NCBI GenBank assembly: GCA_943370285.1
Contig: CALRQJ020000019.1
Coordinates: 13,553-77,552, forward strand
Length of the DNA: 64,000 bases
Direction: 5' to 3'
From: CALRQJ02 sp943370285
Lineage (GTDB): Bacteria; Bacteroidota; Bacteroidia; Chitinophagales; Chitinophagaceae
Part shown: positions 1 to 10,101 of the stretch, piece by piece
Position numbering within the stretch: the first letter of the stretch is position 1
Layout: each line of letters starts with the position of its first letter
The notes under the pieces: generated by a model
Databases searched by the model: none
The model's input: only the letters and a program-made list of their open reading frames with translations
Told to the model about the DNA's origin: nothing
Made by a program: the position numbers and the translations under genes

Positions 1-2
1 GA

Positions 3-2825
3 AATGCAGCTCAATTAAGAACAGATACAGCCATACAAGGCATTAATTGGACCGAGAGAGGTCCTTGGCAAGTCGGAGGCAGAACCCGTTCGGTAGTTTG
101 GGACAAAAACGACCCAACTAAAAGAAAAATATGGGCCGGGAGTGTAAGTGGCGGGCTTTGGTATTGTGAAAATATTTTTAATAGTACTCCCAATTGGCAT
201 AAAGTAGATGATTTAATGGATAATCTAAGTATAACAAGTATTATATACGATCCATTTAATAGTAATATCATGTACTTCGCTACCGGTGAAAGAACGTCAA
301 ATTTTGGAGGAAATTTTAGAGGCTTAGGATTATATAAAAGTGTTAACGGTGGTAATACTTGGGTGCCGCATCCGGCAATTAACAATCATGAATTGGGTCA
401 GGTACAAAAAATACTAATTGATAGTACTGGTATTTTATATGCCGCAACTAGCAGGTACGGATTAGCGAAGTATGACACCGCTACAAATATGTGGGTTAGT
501 GAATTAAATATTCAGCCCAATGCAACCCTTGCTTACGATGTTGAAATAGATGGAAGTGGTGATTTGATAACCGCACTACAACGAAGGGATACGATTGCGG
601 AACCGACGCTTTTTTATAAAAATTATAATAATACAACCCATCAATATAGTACAACTTGGTTAGAATTACCCAATTCAATACAGCCTATAGCCAATTCAAG
701 CAGAATAGAAATTGTGCCTAAAGCAAAGCGAAACGAATCAGGTTTTTATGTATTGGCTGCCAATAAAAACAACGGAGCTTGTCATTCTATAAAACTTGTC
801 TACCAATTTCAGAATGTATTTTATGCGGATCCATTAGGCGTTCCTACCATTGATGATGGCGGAAATGCAGGTGTAAATTTTGCCAGAGATCAAGCTGAAT
901 ACGACCTAACCGGTGCAGTACCATTAGGTAATGCTCAATATTTGATTGTTGGAGGTATTAGTCATAGTAAATACGTTCTCAACCAAGGTAATTATACTTG
1001 GGTGCAAAGTAGTTGGTGGACGGGTGGTGGATTTCAAACAAACTGCCATGCAGACCAACATGATATTGTTTTTTTTCCTGGCAGTAGTGACACCGCATTA
1101 ATTGCTAATGATGGTGGCGTTTACATTACCACTAATCTGTCTAATCTAATCCCTGCGTATCAAGATAGAAATGATGGATATAGAGTTACACAATTTTATC
1201 ATGCAGCAAACACATATGATACCGAACATTATTTATTAGGTGGAACTCAAGACAATGGCACTTGGCGGTTTACTGCTGGTACCGGACAATATCCAACTAA
1301 AGCAACAGGAGGCGATGGTGCCTATTGTCATATTGACCATACAGACTTTAACTTGCAAATTGGGGCATATATATATAACAATTATCGTGTTTCAACAGAT
1401 GGTGGTGCCAGTTTTACAGGTCATAATTTTAAAGCATCCAATGGAGATGAAAGAGGGTTATTTATAAACCCAACTATTTTCGAAAGGTATTCTAGAAAAT
1501 TATTTGGCGCCTGGAGTGTTGATTCTATCATGCGGTACGATGATGTTGCTACTAAAGGACCTAACTGGACTAGACTTAGACTTAGTGCTATGGATAGTGG
1601 ATACTGCACCCATATCAATAATGCACCGGCCGACAATAAAGACAATTTGTTTGTTGGGACTAATAAAGGGAGGGTAATAAAGCTGATGGATGTTGGAGGA
1701 ACGGTACAAACTACTTCTGAAGTACTCATGCAGGATTCAGTGCCTAATGGATGGGTAAGTTGTATAGCGCAAGATTATAGCAATCCCGATCATTTATTGG
1801 TAACATTTAGCAACTATGGGGTAAAAAGCATTTGGGAAACCAAAGACAATGGTATTTCCTGGAAATGTGTGGAGGGAAATTTACCCGATATGCCGGTAAG
1901 GTGGTGCTTGTTTCATCCTGATGATCCAAAAAGAGCATTAATTGCAACAGAAATAGGCGTTTGGAGTACTGACAATTTAGACAGTGACACGGTTGATTGG
2001 CAACCCAATAATGCCTCGCTAGCTAATGTAAGAGTGGATGCTTTACGCTTAGGCATGGAAAACAAATATGAGTATAACACATATTATAATTCAAATAATT
2101 TACACTTGGTAGCTGCCACACATGGTAGAGGTTTATATACCACCAATTTACCTAAAATTCCTAATATTTATTTTACAAGCAACAATTTGCAATTGCCTGA
2201 AAAAACAACCATTGATAATGGTTGCGAAAAATATACAGACTACAAAATGTATGTTGGCATGTCTATACCGTTTAGTAATGACTTACGAATTGCAGTTGAT
2301 ACACTACCCGGATTTACAGCCAAAAAAGGAAAAGACTTTGATTTGTTTGTGAATGGCAATCAAACCAACGAAATTTTATTTGATGCCGGTACTGATTATA
2401 CCAGAGAACTAACGGTGAGAATATATAATGATGCCCTTATTAATCCCGGAAGACAGTTTGCCCTTCAATTAAGGATGCTAACCAATACAAAAGCTGCAAT
2501 TATCAGAGCCACTGCAAGTATAGATACTGTTATAATCATTGATAATGATGCAGAGCCAGATTTTAATGAAAGTATTAAATTAGTTACTTTAACAGCTGGC
2601 AGTAGTGAAATCAATAATTCAACTCCCACTCCTTTTGCACACGGTACAAAACTTACCCAAGTAGAATATAGGTGGGACAGCACTTATTTATTACAAGCAG
2701 GGTTAAAACCTAATGTACCCATTTCAGCATTTTCACTTCAAACCAGACATGCCCCTAACAATACAGTACAACCCGTTCCATACTGCACGATACGGCGTCT
2801 ATACCAGTGGGTTTTATGGAACTGA
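3..2825 (+). CDS. T9SS surface beta-propeller protein, N-terminal and central part (5' end outside window, frameshifted at 3' end)
   Basis: The reading frame is open from base 3, upstream of the first ATG at 216, so the gene starts before the window. The product has sortilin/BNR-type beta-propeller motifs (GGRTRS near the left edge, repeated GG-x-TW, DDGN and DNGISW turns), typical of large secreted Bacteroidota proteins. A Calx-beta-like domain follows at about 2160-2560, with an AGTDYTRELTV-like strand and a closing IIDNDAEPDF. The frame ends at 2825 in unrelated residues, while the natural continuation (GVYTSGFYGTDWPF) is in the +1 frame. Dropping one C from the CCC at 2772-2774 joins the two frames smoothly. 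It is therefore one gene with the 2713-4191 frame, broken by mutation or by a homopolymer sequencing error. Substrate or ligand is unknown. Confidence 0.75.
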   Translation, partial: NAAQLRTDTAIQGINWTERGPWQVGGRTRSVVWDKNDPTKRKIWAGSVSGGLWYCENIFNSTPNWHKVDDLMDNLSITSIIYDPFNSNIMYFATGERTSNFGGNFRGLGLYKSVNGGNTWVPHPAINNHELGQVQKILIDSTGILYAATSRYGLAKYDTATNMWVSELNIQPNATLAYDVEIDGSGDLITALQRRDTIAEPTLFYKNYNNTTHQYSTTWLELPNSIQPIANSSRIEIVPKAKRNESGFYVLAANKNNGACHSIKLVYQFQNVFYADPLGVPTIDDGGNAGVNFARDQAEYDLTGAVPLGNAQYLIVGGISHSKYVLNQGNYTWVQSSWWTGGGFQTNCHADQHDIVFFPGSSDTALIANDGGVYITTNLSNLIPAYQDRNDGYRVTQFYHAANTYDTEHYLLGGTQDNGTWRFTAGTGQYPTKATGGDGAYCHIDHTDFNLQIGAYIYNNYRVSTDGGASFTGHNFKASNGDERGLFINPTIFERYSRKLFGAWSVDSIMRYDDVATKGPNWTRLRLSAMDSGYCTHINNAPADNKDNLFVGTNKGRVIKLMDVGGTVQTTSEVLMQDSVPNGWVSCIAQDYSNPDHLLVTFSNYGVKSIWETKDNGISWKCVEGNLPDMPVRWCLFHPDDPKRALIATEIGVWSTDNLDSDTVDWQPNNASLANVRVDALRLGMENKYEYNTYYNSNNLHLVAATHGRGLYTTNLPKIPNIYFTSNNLQLPEKTTIDNGCEKYTDYKMYVGMSIPFSNDLRIAVDTLPGFTAKKGKDFDLFVNGNQTNEILFDAGTDYTRELTVRIYNDALINPGRQFALQLRMLTNTKAAIIRATASIDTVIIIDNDAEPDFNESIKLVTLTAGSSEINNSTPTPFAHGTKLTQVEYRWDSTYLLQAGLKPNVPISAFSLQTRHAPNNTVQPVPYCTIRRLYQWVLWN

Positions 2826-4191
2826 TTGGCCTTTTATATTGGGTACAACTAGCCAAGATTTAAGCAATTATACACCCGGAACCGATACGAGTAACTACCC
2901 CATTAGTTTTACCTGGAGAAGAGATGAAAATCTTTTCATTAATATGTATGTAAACAATAACCATTGTCCAGATGCCACCAAAGGAGCCGTTACACTAGAA
3001 GGATATAGTACTATTCCTGGATCGGGACAAAATCAAACCATGTATAGAACCGGAAATGATGATTTTAATTGTGGTACCCCTTTCAACTCTTCGGTAAACA
3101 TTGCAACTTATAGCCCATTGATTTCATTTAAGCAGAATTATTATATTGAAGCTGCAAAAGGCACTTTAGATTCAGCAATTGAAAAACTTGGCCCCTTTGA
3201 AACCGTGTATTTCAAATCATCACCAACAGTATTATTAGCAAAAGTAGAAAATCTGAGTAGCCATAACTATGGCTGTGTTAAAGTACAAATTGACAGACAA
3301 GGAGATACCATTCAACCATTTTGGAATAATAATCTTGCCAACAGTTTATTGGCAAAAACCTGGCGCATTATACCAACCAATAATAACCCAAGTGGTAATT
3401 ATAGAATCACAGTTTACTTTAGTCCGGAAGAAGCTAGGGCTTGGATGACAGAAAAGGGATTACCTTGGAGTGCTATTCAACTGGTAAAAACGCCTAATGC
3501 AGTTTCTTCCATTAATCCCTTAAATGTACCATCCGGTATAATCGTTCAGAATAATATTTTAGCAGATAGTATTGGAAGCGGCAATGGATTAACTTATAGA
3601 GTAACGGCCGAATTTAGTACCGGATTTTCTGGCTTTGGAGCTGGTGTGCCGGGTTATAATCCTTTACCGCTCCGTTGGTTAAACCTAAATGCTACTGTAC
3701 AAGATCAATCTATTGATATTGAATGGCAAACTGCTAACGAAATAAATACACTATCATTTGACATAGAAAAAAGCACAGATGGCAGCAATTTTAAAACAAT
3801 TGGAACAATGCCGTCAAAGAATTCATCTATAAATGATTACTTATTTATTGATAGAAATCCTATTCAAGGCATTAACTATTATCGCATCAAACAAAGGGAT
3901 AAAGATGGAAAAATAACTTATTCTACCATTGTAAAAATAAAATGGCAGCTCCTATCAAATCTGATTGTTTATCCTAATCCTGCTAAAAATGAACTCAATA
4001 TAAATAGCGGCAATAGAATGATCAATTTTATCAATATCATCAACGCATCCGGAAATAACGTTTTTCGTAGAATAGGGTTAAATCAAAATAAAATTACCAT
4101 ACCAATTACAAAATTACCAAATGGGTCATACCGCTTACAATTGCAGTTCCATGATGGTAGCCAATCCATTACCAGTTTTGTAAAACAATAA
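2713..4191 (+). CDS. C-terminal part of the same T9SS surface protein, with type A sorting domain
   Basis: This frame overlaps the end of the preceding one by 113 bp and continues the same protein after the frameshift, so its ATG at 2713 is probably not a real start. True coding begins near 2775. It carries further beta-sandwich sequence, then LPLRWLNLNATVQDQSIDIEWQT-like fibronectin-type residues ending in YYRIKQRDKDGK. The last 75 residues are a T9SS type A sorting domain: VYPNPAKNELNI, a central LNQNKITIPI strand and LPNGSYRLQL before the final SFVKQ. The intact product would be exported through the outer membrane by T9SS and retained on the surface. A terminator hairpin follows 10 bp after the stop. 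Confidence 0.75.
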   Translation: MYPFQHFHFKPDMPLTIQYNPFHTARYGVYTSGFYGTDWPFILGTTSQDLSNYTPGTDTSNYPISFTWRRDENLFINMYVNNNHCPDATKGAVTLEGYSTIPGSGQNQTMYRTGNDDFNCGTPFNSSVNIATYSPLISFKQNYYIEAAKGTLDSAIEKLGPFETVYFKSSPTVLLAKVENLSSHNYGCVKVQIDRQGDTIQPFWNNNLANSLLAKTWRIIPTNNNPSGNYRITVYFSPEEARAWMTEKGLPWSAIQLVKTPNAVSSINPLNVPSGIIVQNNILADSIGSGNGLTYRVTAEFSTGFSGFGAGVPGYNPLPLRWLNLNATVQDQSIDIEWQTANEINTLSFDIEKSTDGSNFKTIGTMPSKNSSINDYLFIDRNPIQGINYYRIKQRDKDGKITYSTIVKIKWQLLSNLIVYPNPAKNELNINSGNRMINFINIINASGNNVFRRIGLNQNKITIPITKLPNGSYRLQLQFHDGSQSITSFVKQ

Positions 4192-4200
4192 GTACAAACA

Positions 4201-4229
4201 AAAATCCCCAGTAAAACCGGGGATTTTTT
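4201..4229. terminator. bidirectional rho-independent terminator
   Basis: An AAAATCCCC/GGGGATTTT stem with a 9-nt loop lies between two convergent genes. It has T-rich flanks on the plus strand (TTTTTTG) and, read in reverse, on the minus strand (TTTTTG). It can serve both the T9SS gene ending at 4191 and smc ending at 4249. Confidence 0.85.
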
Positions 4230-4248
4230 GTACTACTAACCGTATGTT

Positions 4249-7200
4249 TTAATTCAAACTTCTAAAGTCAACCGGTACTAATTTACTTACGCCGGGTTCT
4301 TGCATGGTTACACCATAAATGACATCAACAGCACCCATTGTTTGTTTATTGTGGGTGACAATGATGAACTGACTATTATCGCTAAACTGCTTAATCATAT
4401 TGGTAAACTTACCTACATTGGCATCATCCAACGGTGCATCCACCTCATCTAAAATACAGAATGGTGCAGGTTTAATGAGGTAGATAGAAAACAGTAAGGC
4501 GGTTGCGGTTAATGTCTTTTCTCCACCACTCAATTGGGTAATAGATGATGGTCGTTTACCTTTGGGCTTGGCAATAATGTCGATACCTGTTTCAGCTAAA
4601 TTTTCCGGATTTTCTAAAATCATATCAGCGGTATCCTCTTCTGTAAATAACGCTTTAAATACTTTTTGGAAGTTCTCTCTCACTTTATTGAATGTATCTA
4701 AGAATTGCTGATTGGCTGTCGCTTCTACTTCTTGAATGGTAAGCAGTAGACTTTCCTTTGCCGTTACCAAATCATTCTTTTGCTCTAGAATAAACTCGTA
4801 ACGCTTTTTCATTTCTTGAAATGCTTCGATGGCAGTTGGATTGACTTCGCCAATATTTTCCAAACGCTTCTTCATTCTATCACTGCTGGCTTGCAAGTCT
4901 TCGAGTGGTGTATCGGTTGTTCTTGGTTGATCAATAATTTCATCTAACTCCACTTTGAACTCCAAACTCAATCGTTCTTTCATTCCTGCTAATTGCAGTT
5001 TTAATTCGTTGAGTTTATCTTTAATCTCAGCCAATAAATGATCAATCATTTCTTTGCTCTTCACCTTATGTCTCAGCGCACTTTCTTTTTCCTGCATTTC
5101 GTTACGCAGGTTATAATATGTTTGATCGGCCTCGTTTAATTGCTTTTCTTCTGCTTCCTTGCTGTACATCAATTCCAACAATAATTCCTCTGCTTCGGTC
5201 AATGCCTTTTTACTAGCTTCAATATGCGACGCCGCTTCTTCTAATTGAGTAGTATTATTGGTGATTTGTTGATGTAAATCGTTAAGTTGATTTTGCTTGA
5301 ACTCCAACTCTTGTTTCAACGTAGCAATCTTACTTTGTTGACGGGTTAATTGCAAATTGGTTTCATTGTATTTGGCGTTGGCAAAACTGTATTCTTGTTC
5401 AGCCATTTGATAATCCTGCTCTACCATTTTCATTTCTTCGGTAGTGGCCAAAAGTTGCTCATTCAACTGCACCAATGCTTCACGGGTTTCGGCAATCGAA
5501 TCTTGTTCGTCTTGTAAACGTTGTTCTAAATCTTCTAACCGCTGCTGGGCATTTTGCTGTGTGGCCTGAAGGTTTTCAATTCTATTCTTAGCCGCAAATA
5601 CTTGATTGGTGAGTTGGTTGATTTCATTTTCGGTCTGCTTAATCACCTGCTCTTTCAATTGTTCGTTGTAACTAATCACTTCATTGTGCTTCAACTGAAT
5701 ATCAGCTTTCAACGCATTTACAATCGCTTCTTGAGCATGAATTTCTTCAATCAGCTTTTCTAAATTCTTGGCACGGCCAATTTTCTTTCCTTCAAATAAA
5801 CCAACACTTCCACCTGTTAAAGTGTATTTGCCTTTTACATATTTTCCATGCTTTTCAATCACTACTGCCCCATTGCTATTGGTGATGGCATCTTCCGTTT
5901 CGGCGATATACACATTGCCCAATAAATACGCCGCTAAATTTTTGTATTTGTCATCCACTTCTATCACACCCAAAGCTGCAATGGTTCCGGCTGGTTGGTG
6001 ACTGTCAGGTGCAACAAAATTGTTCACCCTATCTAACATAAAGAAATTAGCCTTCCCTTTTTGATGGGCATCTAACAAATGGACGGCCTGTAAACCTTCT
6101 TGTAAATCGTTGACTACATAATAGTTCAGGTAAGGCTCCAACACATTTTCAACCGCTGTTCTATAGGCTTCTTTTACATAAATAATATCCGAAAGAATAG
6201 GTGCTGTATGGTTCCAATTGCTGTTATTGTGTAAAAACTTTACACTATCCGGATAACCTTCCATCGAATCAATCAAGCTCTTCAATAAATCATGTTCGTT
6301 GCGTTTGGCGTCTAGTTTTCTATTTTCTTCTGCCAATTTATTTCGCAATACTTCAACCTGGGCTTGAGCTTCTAAAATTTGTTCCTTGGTTCTGTCGTGA
6401 TGGTCTTGTAACTGTTGTAAATCAATTCGCTTATCTGCTAACTGTTGTTCTTTATCAACCAGTTCGGTTTCTACTTGCTGTAATTGTAACTGACGGTTTT
6501 GCTTTTCTTCTGTTAGTTGAGCATGGGCTCTTTGTAAGTTTTGAATAGAAGTATCCGCAACTGCTACTTTTTTCTCCGCATCAAACTGACTGCGTTGAAT
6601 ATGTTGGTATTGCCCTCTTAATGCATCAACACCTGATCTTTTCTCATCAAAAATTCGACGCTTATCTTCCAAATCCATTTTAGATACATCAGCATCGGTA
6701 TGTAAGTCGGCTAATGCTTTTTCTTCTTCGCCTACTTGCAATTGGGTGTACTGAATTGAATCTTCAATATTTTTTAATTGACCCGAAGCTTTTTCTAAAA
6801 AGTCTTTGAGGTTGGTTTCTTTCTCAGTGAGGTAATGGAGTTTTTGGGTAGCGAGATTTTTCTCATTCTCTTTGGTACGCAAGTTTTGTAACAATTCATT
6901 GAAAGCATGTTGCATCGATTGCAATGCTTTTTCCTTTTCAATGAATCCCACTTTTTCTTGTTCAACTGTTGCCTCAGCAGTTGCAATTTCTGCTTCTAGC
7001 TGAACCCTTTTATCAGTTTCGGCATCTTGTTGTTCATGTAAGGAACGATAAGTAATGTTGAACCCTTCTAAAGCTGCTTTTGCCAACTCAATCGAAATCT
7101 CTCGATAGTCTTTTTTGATCTCGTAATATTTCTCTGCTTTTTTGGCTTGATTCTCAAGGGTTTTAAGCTGGTTGTTGATTTCAAACAACAAGTCTTCAAT

Positions 7201-7770
7201 ACGATTCAAATCTTGCTCGGTAGCATCTAATTTATTCTTGGCTTCTTTTTTACGGGTTTTATAGATGGTGATGCCGGCAGCTTGTTCTAACATGCGGCGG
7301 CGGCTGTTGTCTTTGTCTTTGATGATGTCATCCACCATGCCTAATTCTATGATAGCATAGCTATCGTTAGACACACCGGTATCGAGAAATAAGTTATGGA
7401 TATCTTTCAAGCGGCAGCTTACATCATTCAACCGATATTCGCTTTCGCCATTTTTATAAAAACGACGGGTTACGGTTACTGTGCTAAATTCTGTAGGTAA
7501 TAGATTACGGGTATTTTCAAAAGTCAAACTCACTTCTGCCAAACCACTGGCACTTCTGGTTTTGCTTCCGTTAAATACCAAGGCCTCTAAGTTTTCACTT
7601 CTTAGGGCCGAAATCTTTTGTTCACCAATCACCCAACGGATAGAGTCGATGATATTGCTTTTACCACAACCGTTTGGTCCAATAATACCGGTAATTCCTT
7701 CGTCAAAATTCACAATGGTTTTGTCAGCAAAACTCTTAAAGCCTTTGATTTCTAATGATTTTAATCTCAC
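4249..7770 (-). CDS. smc: chromosome segregation protein SMC
   Basis: SMC is the ATPase of bacterial condensin; it entraps and organises DNA in the nucleoid with ScpA and ScpB. The N-terminal lobe has the Walker A motif GPNGCGKSN and a Q-loop-type WVIGEQ. Long coiled-coil arms rich in Glu, Gln and Lys flank a hinge near residues 510-680 (GYPDSVKFL to GGSVGLF). The C-terminal lobe has the signature LSGGEKTLTA and Walker B CILDEVDAPLDD. About 1180 residues is the normal full length. An ATG at 7800 would add ten residues. I prefer the GTG at 7770 because related proteins start directly with RLKSLEIKGFKSFADKT; the choice is not certain. scpA and scpB are not in the window. Confidence 0.95.
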   Translation of the reverse strand: MRLKSLEIKGFKSFADKTIVNFDEGITGIIGPNGCGKSNIIDSIRWVIGEQKISALRSENLEALVFNGSKTRSASGLAEVSLTFENTRNLLPTEFSTVTVTRRFYKNGESEYRLNDVSCRLKDIHNLFLDTGVSNDSYAIIELGMVDDIIKDKDNSRRRMLEQAAGITIYKTRKKEAKNKLDATEQDLNRIEDLLFEINNQLKTLENQAKKAEKYYEIKKDYREISIELAKAALEGFNITYRSLHEQQDAETDKRVQLEAEIATAEATVEQEKVGFIEKEKALQSMQHAFNELLQNLRTKENEKNLATQKLHYLTEKETNLKDFLEKASGQLKNIEDSIQYTQLQVGEEEKALADLHTDADVSKMDLEDKRRIFDEKRSGVDALRGQYQHIQRSQFDAEKKVAVADTSIQNLQRAHAQLTEEKQNRQLQLQQVETELVDKEQQLADKRIDLQQLQDHHDRTKEQILEAQAQVEVLRNKLAEENRKLDAKRNEHDLLKSLIDSMEGYPDSVKFLHNNSNWNHTAPILSDIIYVKEAYRTAVENVLEPYLNYYVVNDLQEGLQAVHLLDAHQKGKANFFMLDRVNNFVAPDSHQPAGTIAALGVIEVDDKYKNLAAYLLGNVYIAETEDAITNSNGAVVIEKHGKYVKGKYTLTGGSVGLFEGKKIGRAKNLEKLIEEIHAQEAIVNALKADIQLKHNEVISYNEQLKEQVIKQTENEINQLTNQVFAAKNRIENLQATQQNAQQRLEDLEQRLQDEQDSIAETREALVQLNEQLLATTEEMKMVEQDYQMAEQEYSFANAKYNETNLQLTRQQSKIATLKQELEFKQNQLNDLHQQITNNTTQLEEAASHIEASKKALTEAEELLLELMYSKEAEEKQLNEADQTYYNLRNEMQEKESALRHKVKSKEMIDHLLAEIKDKLNELKLQLAGMKERLSLEFKVELDEIIDQPRTTDTPLEDLQASSDRMKKRLENIGEVNPTAIEAFQEMKKRYEFILEQKNDLVTAKESLLLTIQEVEATANQQFLDTFNKVRENFQKVFKALFTEEDTADMILENPENLAETGIDIIAKPKGKRPSSITQLSGGEKTLTATALLFSIYLIKPAPFCILDEVDAPLDDANVGKFTNMIKQFSDNSQFIIVTHNKQTMGAVDVIYGVTMQEPGVSKLVPVDFRSLN

Positions 7771-7967
7771 GTCATTTCCAATTTTAGCAACTGCGAACAT
7801 AAAGCAATTGCCTTAAAAATACCGATTGAAATTTATTGCTGTGTATAAGTAGTGAATAGTATTTATTTAAAGTTGAAAAATAGATAATAATTAATCATTA
7901 AATCACTGATTTTTAATTATTTATATCATTAAACAGCTTTAAAATAAAATGATAGGTTTTCTTTCTT

Positions 7968-7999
7968 TTTGGTGATGTTGTTAGTCCCATTTATTTTCG
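7968..7999 (+). promoter_or_regulatory. Bacteroidota-type promoter for the DnaJ-domain gene
   Basis: A -33 TTTG at 7968-7971 and a -7 TATTTTCG at 7992-7999 (consensus TAnnTTTG, one mismatch) are separated by 20 bp. The ATG at 8009 follows almost at once, so the transcript would have very little leader. This is a match by eye to the known Bacteroidota consensus. Confidence 0.45.
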
Positions 8000-8008
8000 A
8001 CTTCTATC

Positions 8009-8647
8009 ATGTCAACCGACTCAAGAGACTTGTATGTTGTTTTAGGTGTTCATCCTACTGCTACCGAAGCAGAGATAAAAGCTGCATACCGACAGTTGGC
8101 AAAAACCTATCACCCCGATCTTAATCAAGGTGACGCTGCTAAAGGATTGGTTTTCAGTATAATTAAAGCAGCTTATGAAGTATTAAGCAATCCGCAAAAG
8201 CGACAAGATTACCATTATGCCCGCTATTTTACACTATTGAAAGAAACACCGGTTCCAACAGTGACAGTAATCATTGCTGAATCAGTACAATTAAAGCAAC
8301 TGGTTGCTGCACTTGACCCATATCGAGTGGATTATGACAAATTGATTCATCAAACAGAAACAATTCTCAATAACTTGTATATCAATACCTTAAAAGCGAA
8401 TGCAACTGAAAGTCAACGGACTGAATTTATTGAAAACATCATAGCAGCATTAACACATATTCCATACAGCCTGGTACAGCACTTATTTGCGCCACTTCAG
8501 TCACTTGCAGTACATCATTCAAACAATACCAACTTGATTGCTGCCACTATGAAACGAAAAAAAAGAATGGAATTGTGGGAAAAGTATCAAACCCTTTGTG
8601 CTTTTTTAATTGCAGTAATACTGTGTATTATAATGTATATCAGCTAG
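8009..8647 (+). CDS. DnaJ-domain protein with C-terminal membrane anchor
   Basis: Residues 6-70 form a J-domain: DLYVVLGVHPTATEAEIKAAYRQLAKTYHPD, including the HPD tripeptide that stimulates Hsp70 ATPase, then YEVLSNPQKRQDY. There is no Gly/Phe-rich linker and no cysteine-rich zinc domain, so this is not DnaJ itself but a specialised J-protein. The middle is helical and unrecognised. A basic stretch (KRKKRMELWEKY) precedes a hydrophobic C-terminal helix (AFLIAVILCIIMYIS), which suggests a tail anchor in the inner membrane with the J-domain in the cytoplasm, recruiting DnaK there. The client is unknown. Its last 8 bp overlap the end of the convergent GH1 gene. Confidence 0.85.
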   Translation: MSTDSRDLYVVLGVHPTATEAEIKAAYRQLAKTYHPDLNQGDAAKGLVFSIIKAAYEVLSNPQKRQDYHYARYFTLLKETPVPTVTVIIAESVQLKQLVAALDPYRVDYDKLIHQTETILNNLYINTLKANATESQRTEFIENIIAALTHIPYSLVQHLFAPLQSLAVHHSNNTNLIAATMKRKKRMELWEKYQTLCAFLIAVILCIIMYIS

Positions 8648-10022
8648 TTAAAAAATTTCTCCACCAATAACCCGATGCTTTGATGGTTCTTAACTGAGAT
8701 TCAACATTTACATGTACCAATCCAAACTTTTGCTTATACCCCTCGCTCCATTCAAAATTATCCATTAAGGTCCAAGCCATATAACCTTTAAGGTTTATAC
8801 CCTCCTGTTTGGCTTTATACAGCGCAGCTAGGTATTGTTTAAAATACGAAATTCGGTCTTGGTCATCAATCACGCCATTCTTCCATTCGTCTTTAAAAGC
8901 AGCGCCATTTTCTGTTATGTAGATGGCTTTTACACCGCCATATAGCCAAAATCGTTTGATGATGCGATAGAAACTATCGGCATTGATTTCCCATCCCATG
9001 GAAGTATGAGGAACTTTACGAGTGGCTGCTTTTACTTCGGAAGCTTGGATGTAAGGAATCAAAGGATTGTGCCGTATCACCACAGGAAAATAATTCTGCA
9101 GTCCAATAAAATCAAAATTGAATTGCAGTTTATCGGTGTACTTCCAGGCTTTGTTGTGGAGATGCAATTGATCCATCAGCTTAAAGCCATCTTCTTGCGG
9201 ATAGCCCCTGCCTAAAGTTGGCTCAACAAATAAACGGTTGAGTAAAATATCCATGCGTTTAGCAGCCGCAATATCTTCGGGTCGGTCATCCCGGTACGGT
9301 AGTACTTCGCTACAAGAAAATGTAGTGCCAATTTGTGCTTTGGAAACAATGTCCCGAATGATTCGGCCACCTTCTGCCTGTGCTAAAGCCGCATGGTGAA
9401 TGGCAGGTAAAAAATGGTTTAATCCTGTCTTGCCGGGGGCATGCTTCCCCAGCATATATCCTAAAGAAGTGAAGCCCATTGGTTCGTTAAGAATAATCCA
9501 ATGTTTTACTTTATGGCCGTAGGCTTCGGCACAAATGGTTACAAACCTGCTGAACCATTTTAACATCATTCTGCTAGTCCAGCCGCCTTGTTTCTGCAGT
9601 TCCTGCGGTAAATCCCAATGGTATAAAGTGATAAAAGGCGTTAAACCGAGCATCAAACATTCATCTATCACTTGGTGATAAAAAGCAATGCCCTCTTTAT
9701 TAATTCTACCGTTACCATCAGGCAAAATTCTGCTCCAGGCAATAGAAAACCGAAAGACATTAAAGCCTAAAGCTTTTACAAGCAATAGATCATCTTTATA
9801 CCGATGGTAAAAATCGCAAGCCGTATATGGTGTGGCCCCACCCTTAATTTTACCTGAGCGACGAGCAAAATTGTCCCAGATAGATGGACCTCTGCCTCCT
9901 TTCTGCCAAGCCCCTTCATTTTGAGCAGCAGCAATAGCTACGCCCCAATGAAAATCGGGTCCAAAATCTGCTGCGCTAAGATTGGATTTGCTCAAATGTT
10001 TGGATTGACATACAAAAGTCAA
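8640..10022 (-). CDS. GH1 family beta-glucosidase
   Basis: Family GH1 retaining glycosidases release terminal beta-glucose, beta-galactose or related sugars. The sequence has the expected FHWGVAIAAAQNEG N-terminus, the acid/base motif LNEP (residues near 180), the nucleophile motif ITENG (near 365) and the aglycone/glycone motif WTLMDNFEWSEGY near the C-terminus. Length (about 460 aa) is normal. No signal peptide is apparent, so it is probably cytoplasmic and acts on imported disaccharides. No in-frame ATG lies between the upstream stop and the conserved domain; the start is probably TTG at 10022 or a second TTG at 9995. It is monocistronic and convergent with the DnaJ-domain gene. The exact substrate cannot be read from sequence. 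Confidence 0.9.
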   Translation of the reverse strand: MTFVCQSKHLSKSNLSAADFGPDFHWGVAIAAAQNEGAWQKGGRGPSIWDNFARRSGKIKGGATPYTACDFYHRYKDDLLLVKALGFNVFRFSIAWSRILPDGNGRINKEGIAFYHQVIDECLMLGLTPFITLYHWDLPQELQKQGGWTSRMMLKWFSRFVTICAEAYGHKVKHWIILNEPMGFTSLGYMLGKHAPGKTGLNHFLPAIHHAALAQAEGGRIIRDIVSKAQIGTTFSCSEVLPYRDDRPEDIAAAKRMDILLNRLFVEPTLGRGYPQEDGFKLMDQLHLHNKAWKYTDKLQFNFDFIGLQNYFPVVIRHNPLIPYIQASEVKAATRKVPHTSMGWEINADSFYRIIKRFWLYGGVKAIYITENGAAFKDEWKNGVIDDQDRISYFKQYLAALYKAKQEGINLKGYMAWTLMDNFEWSEGYKQKFGLVHVNVESQLRTIKASGYWWRNFLTS

Positions 10023-10101
10023 CCAATTCGTACATCGATGAGGTTAAGTTATTGTTACCCGTTTGTTGTACTTTGGCATAGTATTTAATAGGTATCAATT
10101 G

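Noticed and set aside
2700..2830. Programmed ribosomal frameshifting between the two T9SS frames
   Set aside because: No slippery heptamer or following pseudoknot is apparent; a single-base indel in CCC explains it more simply.
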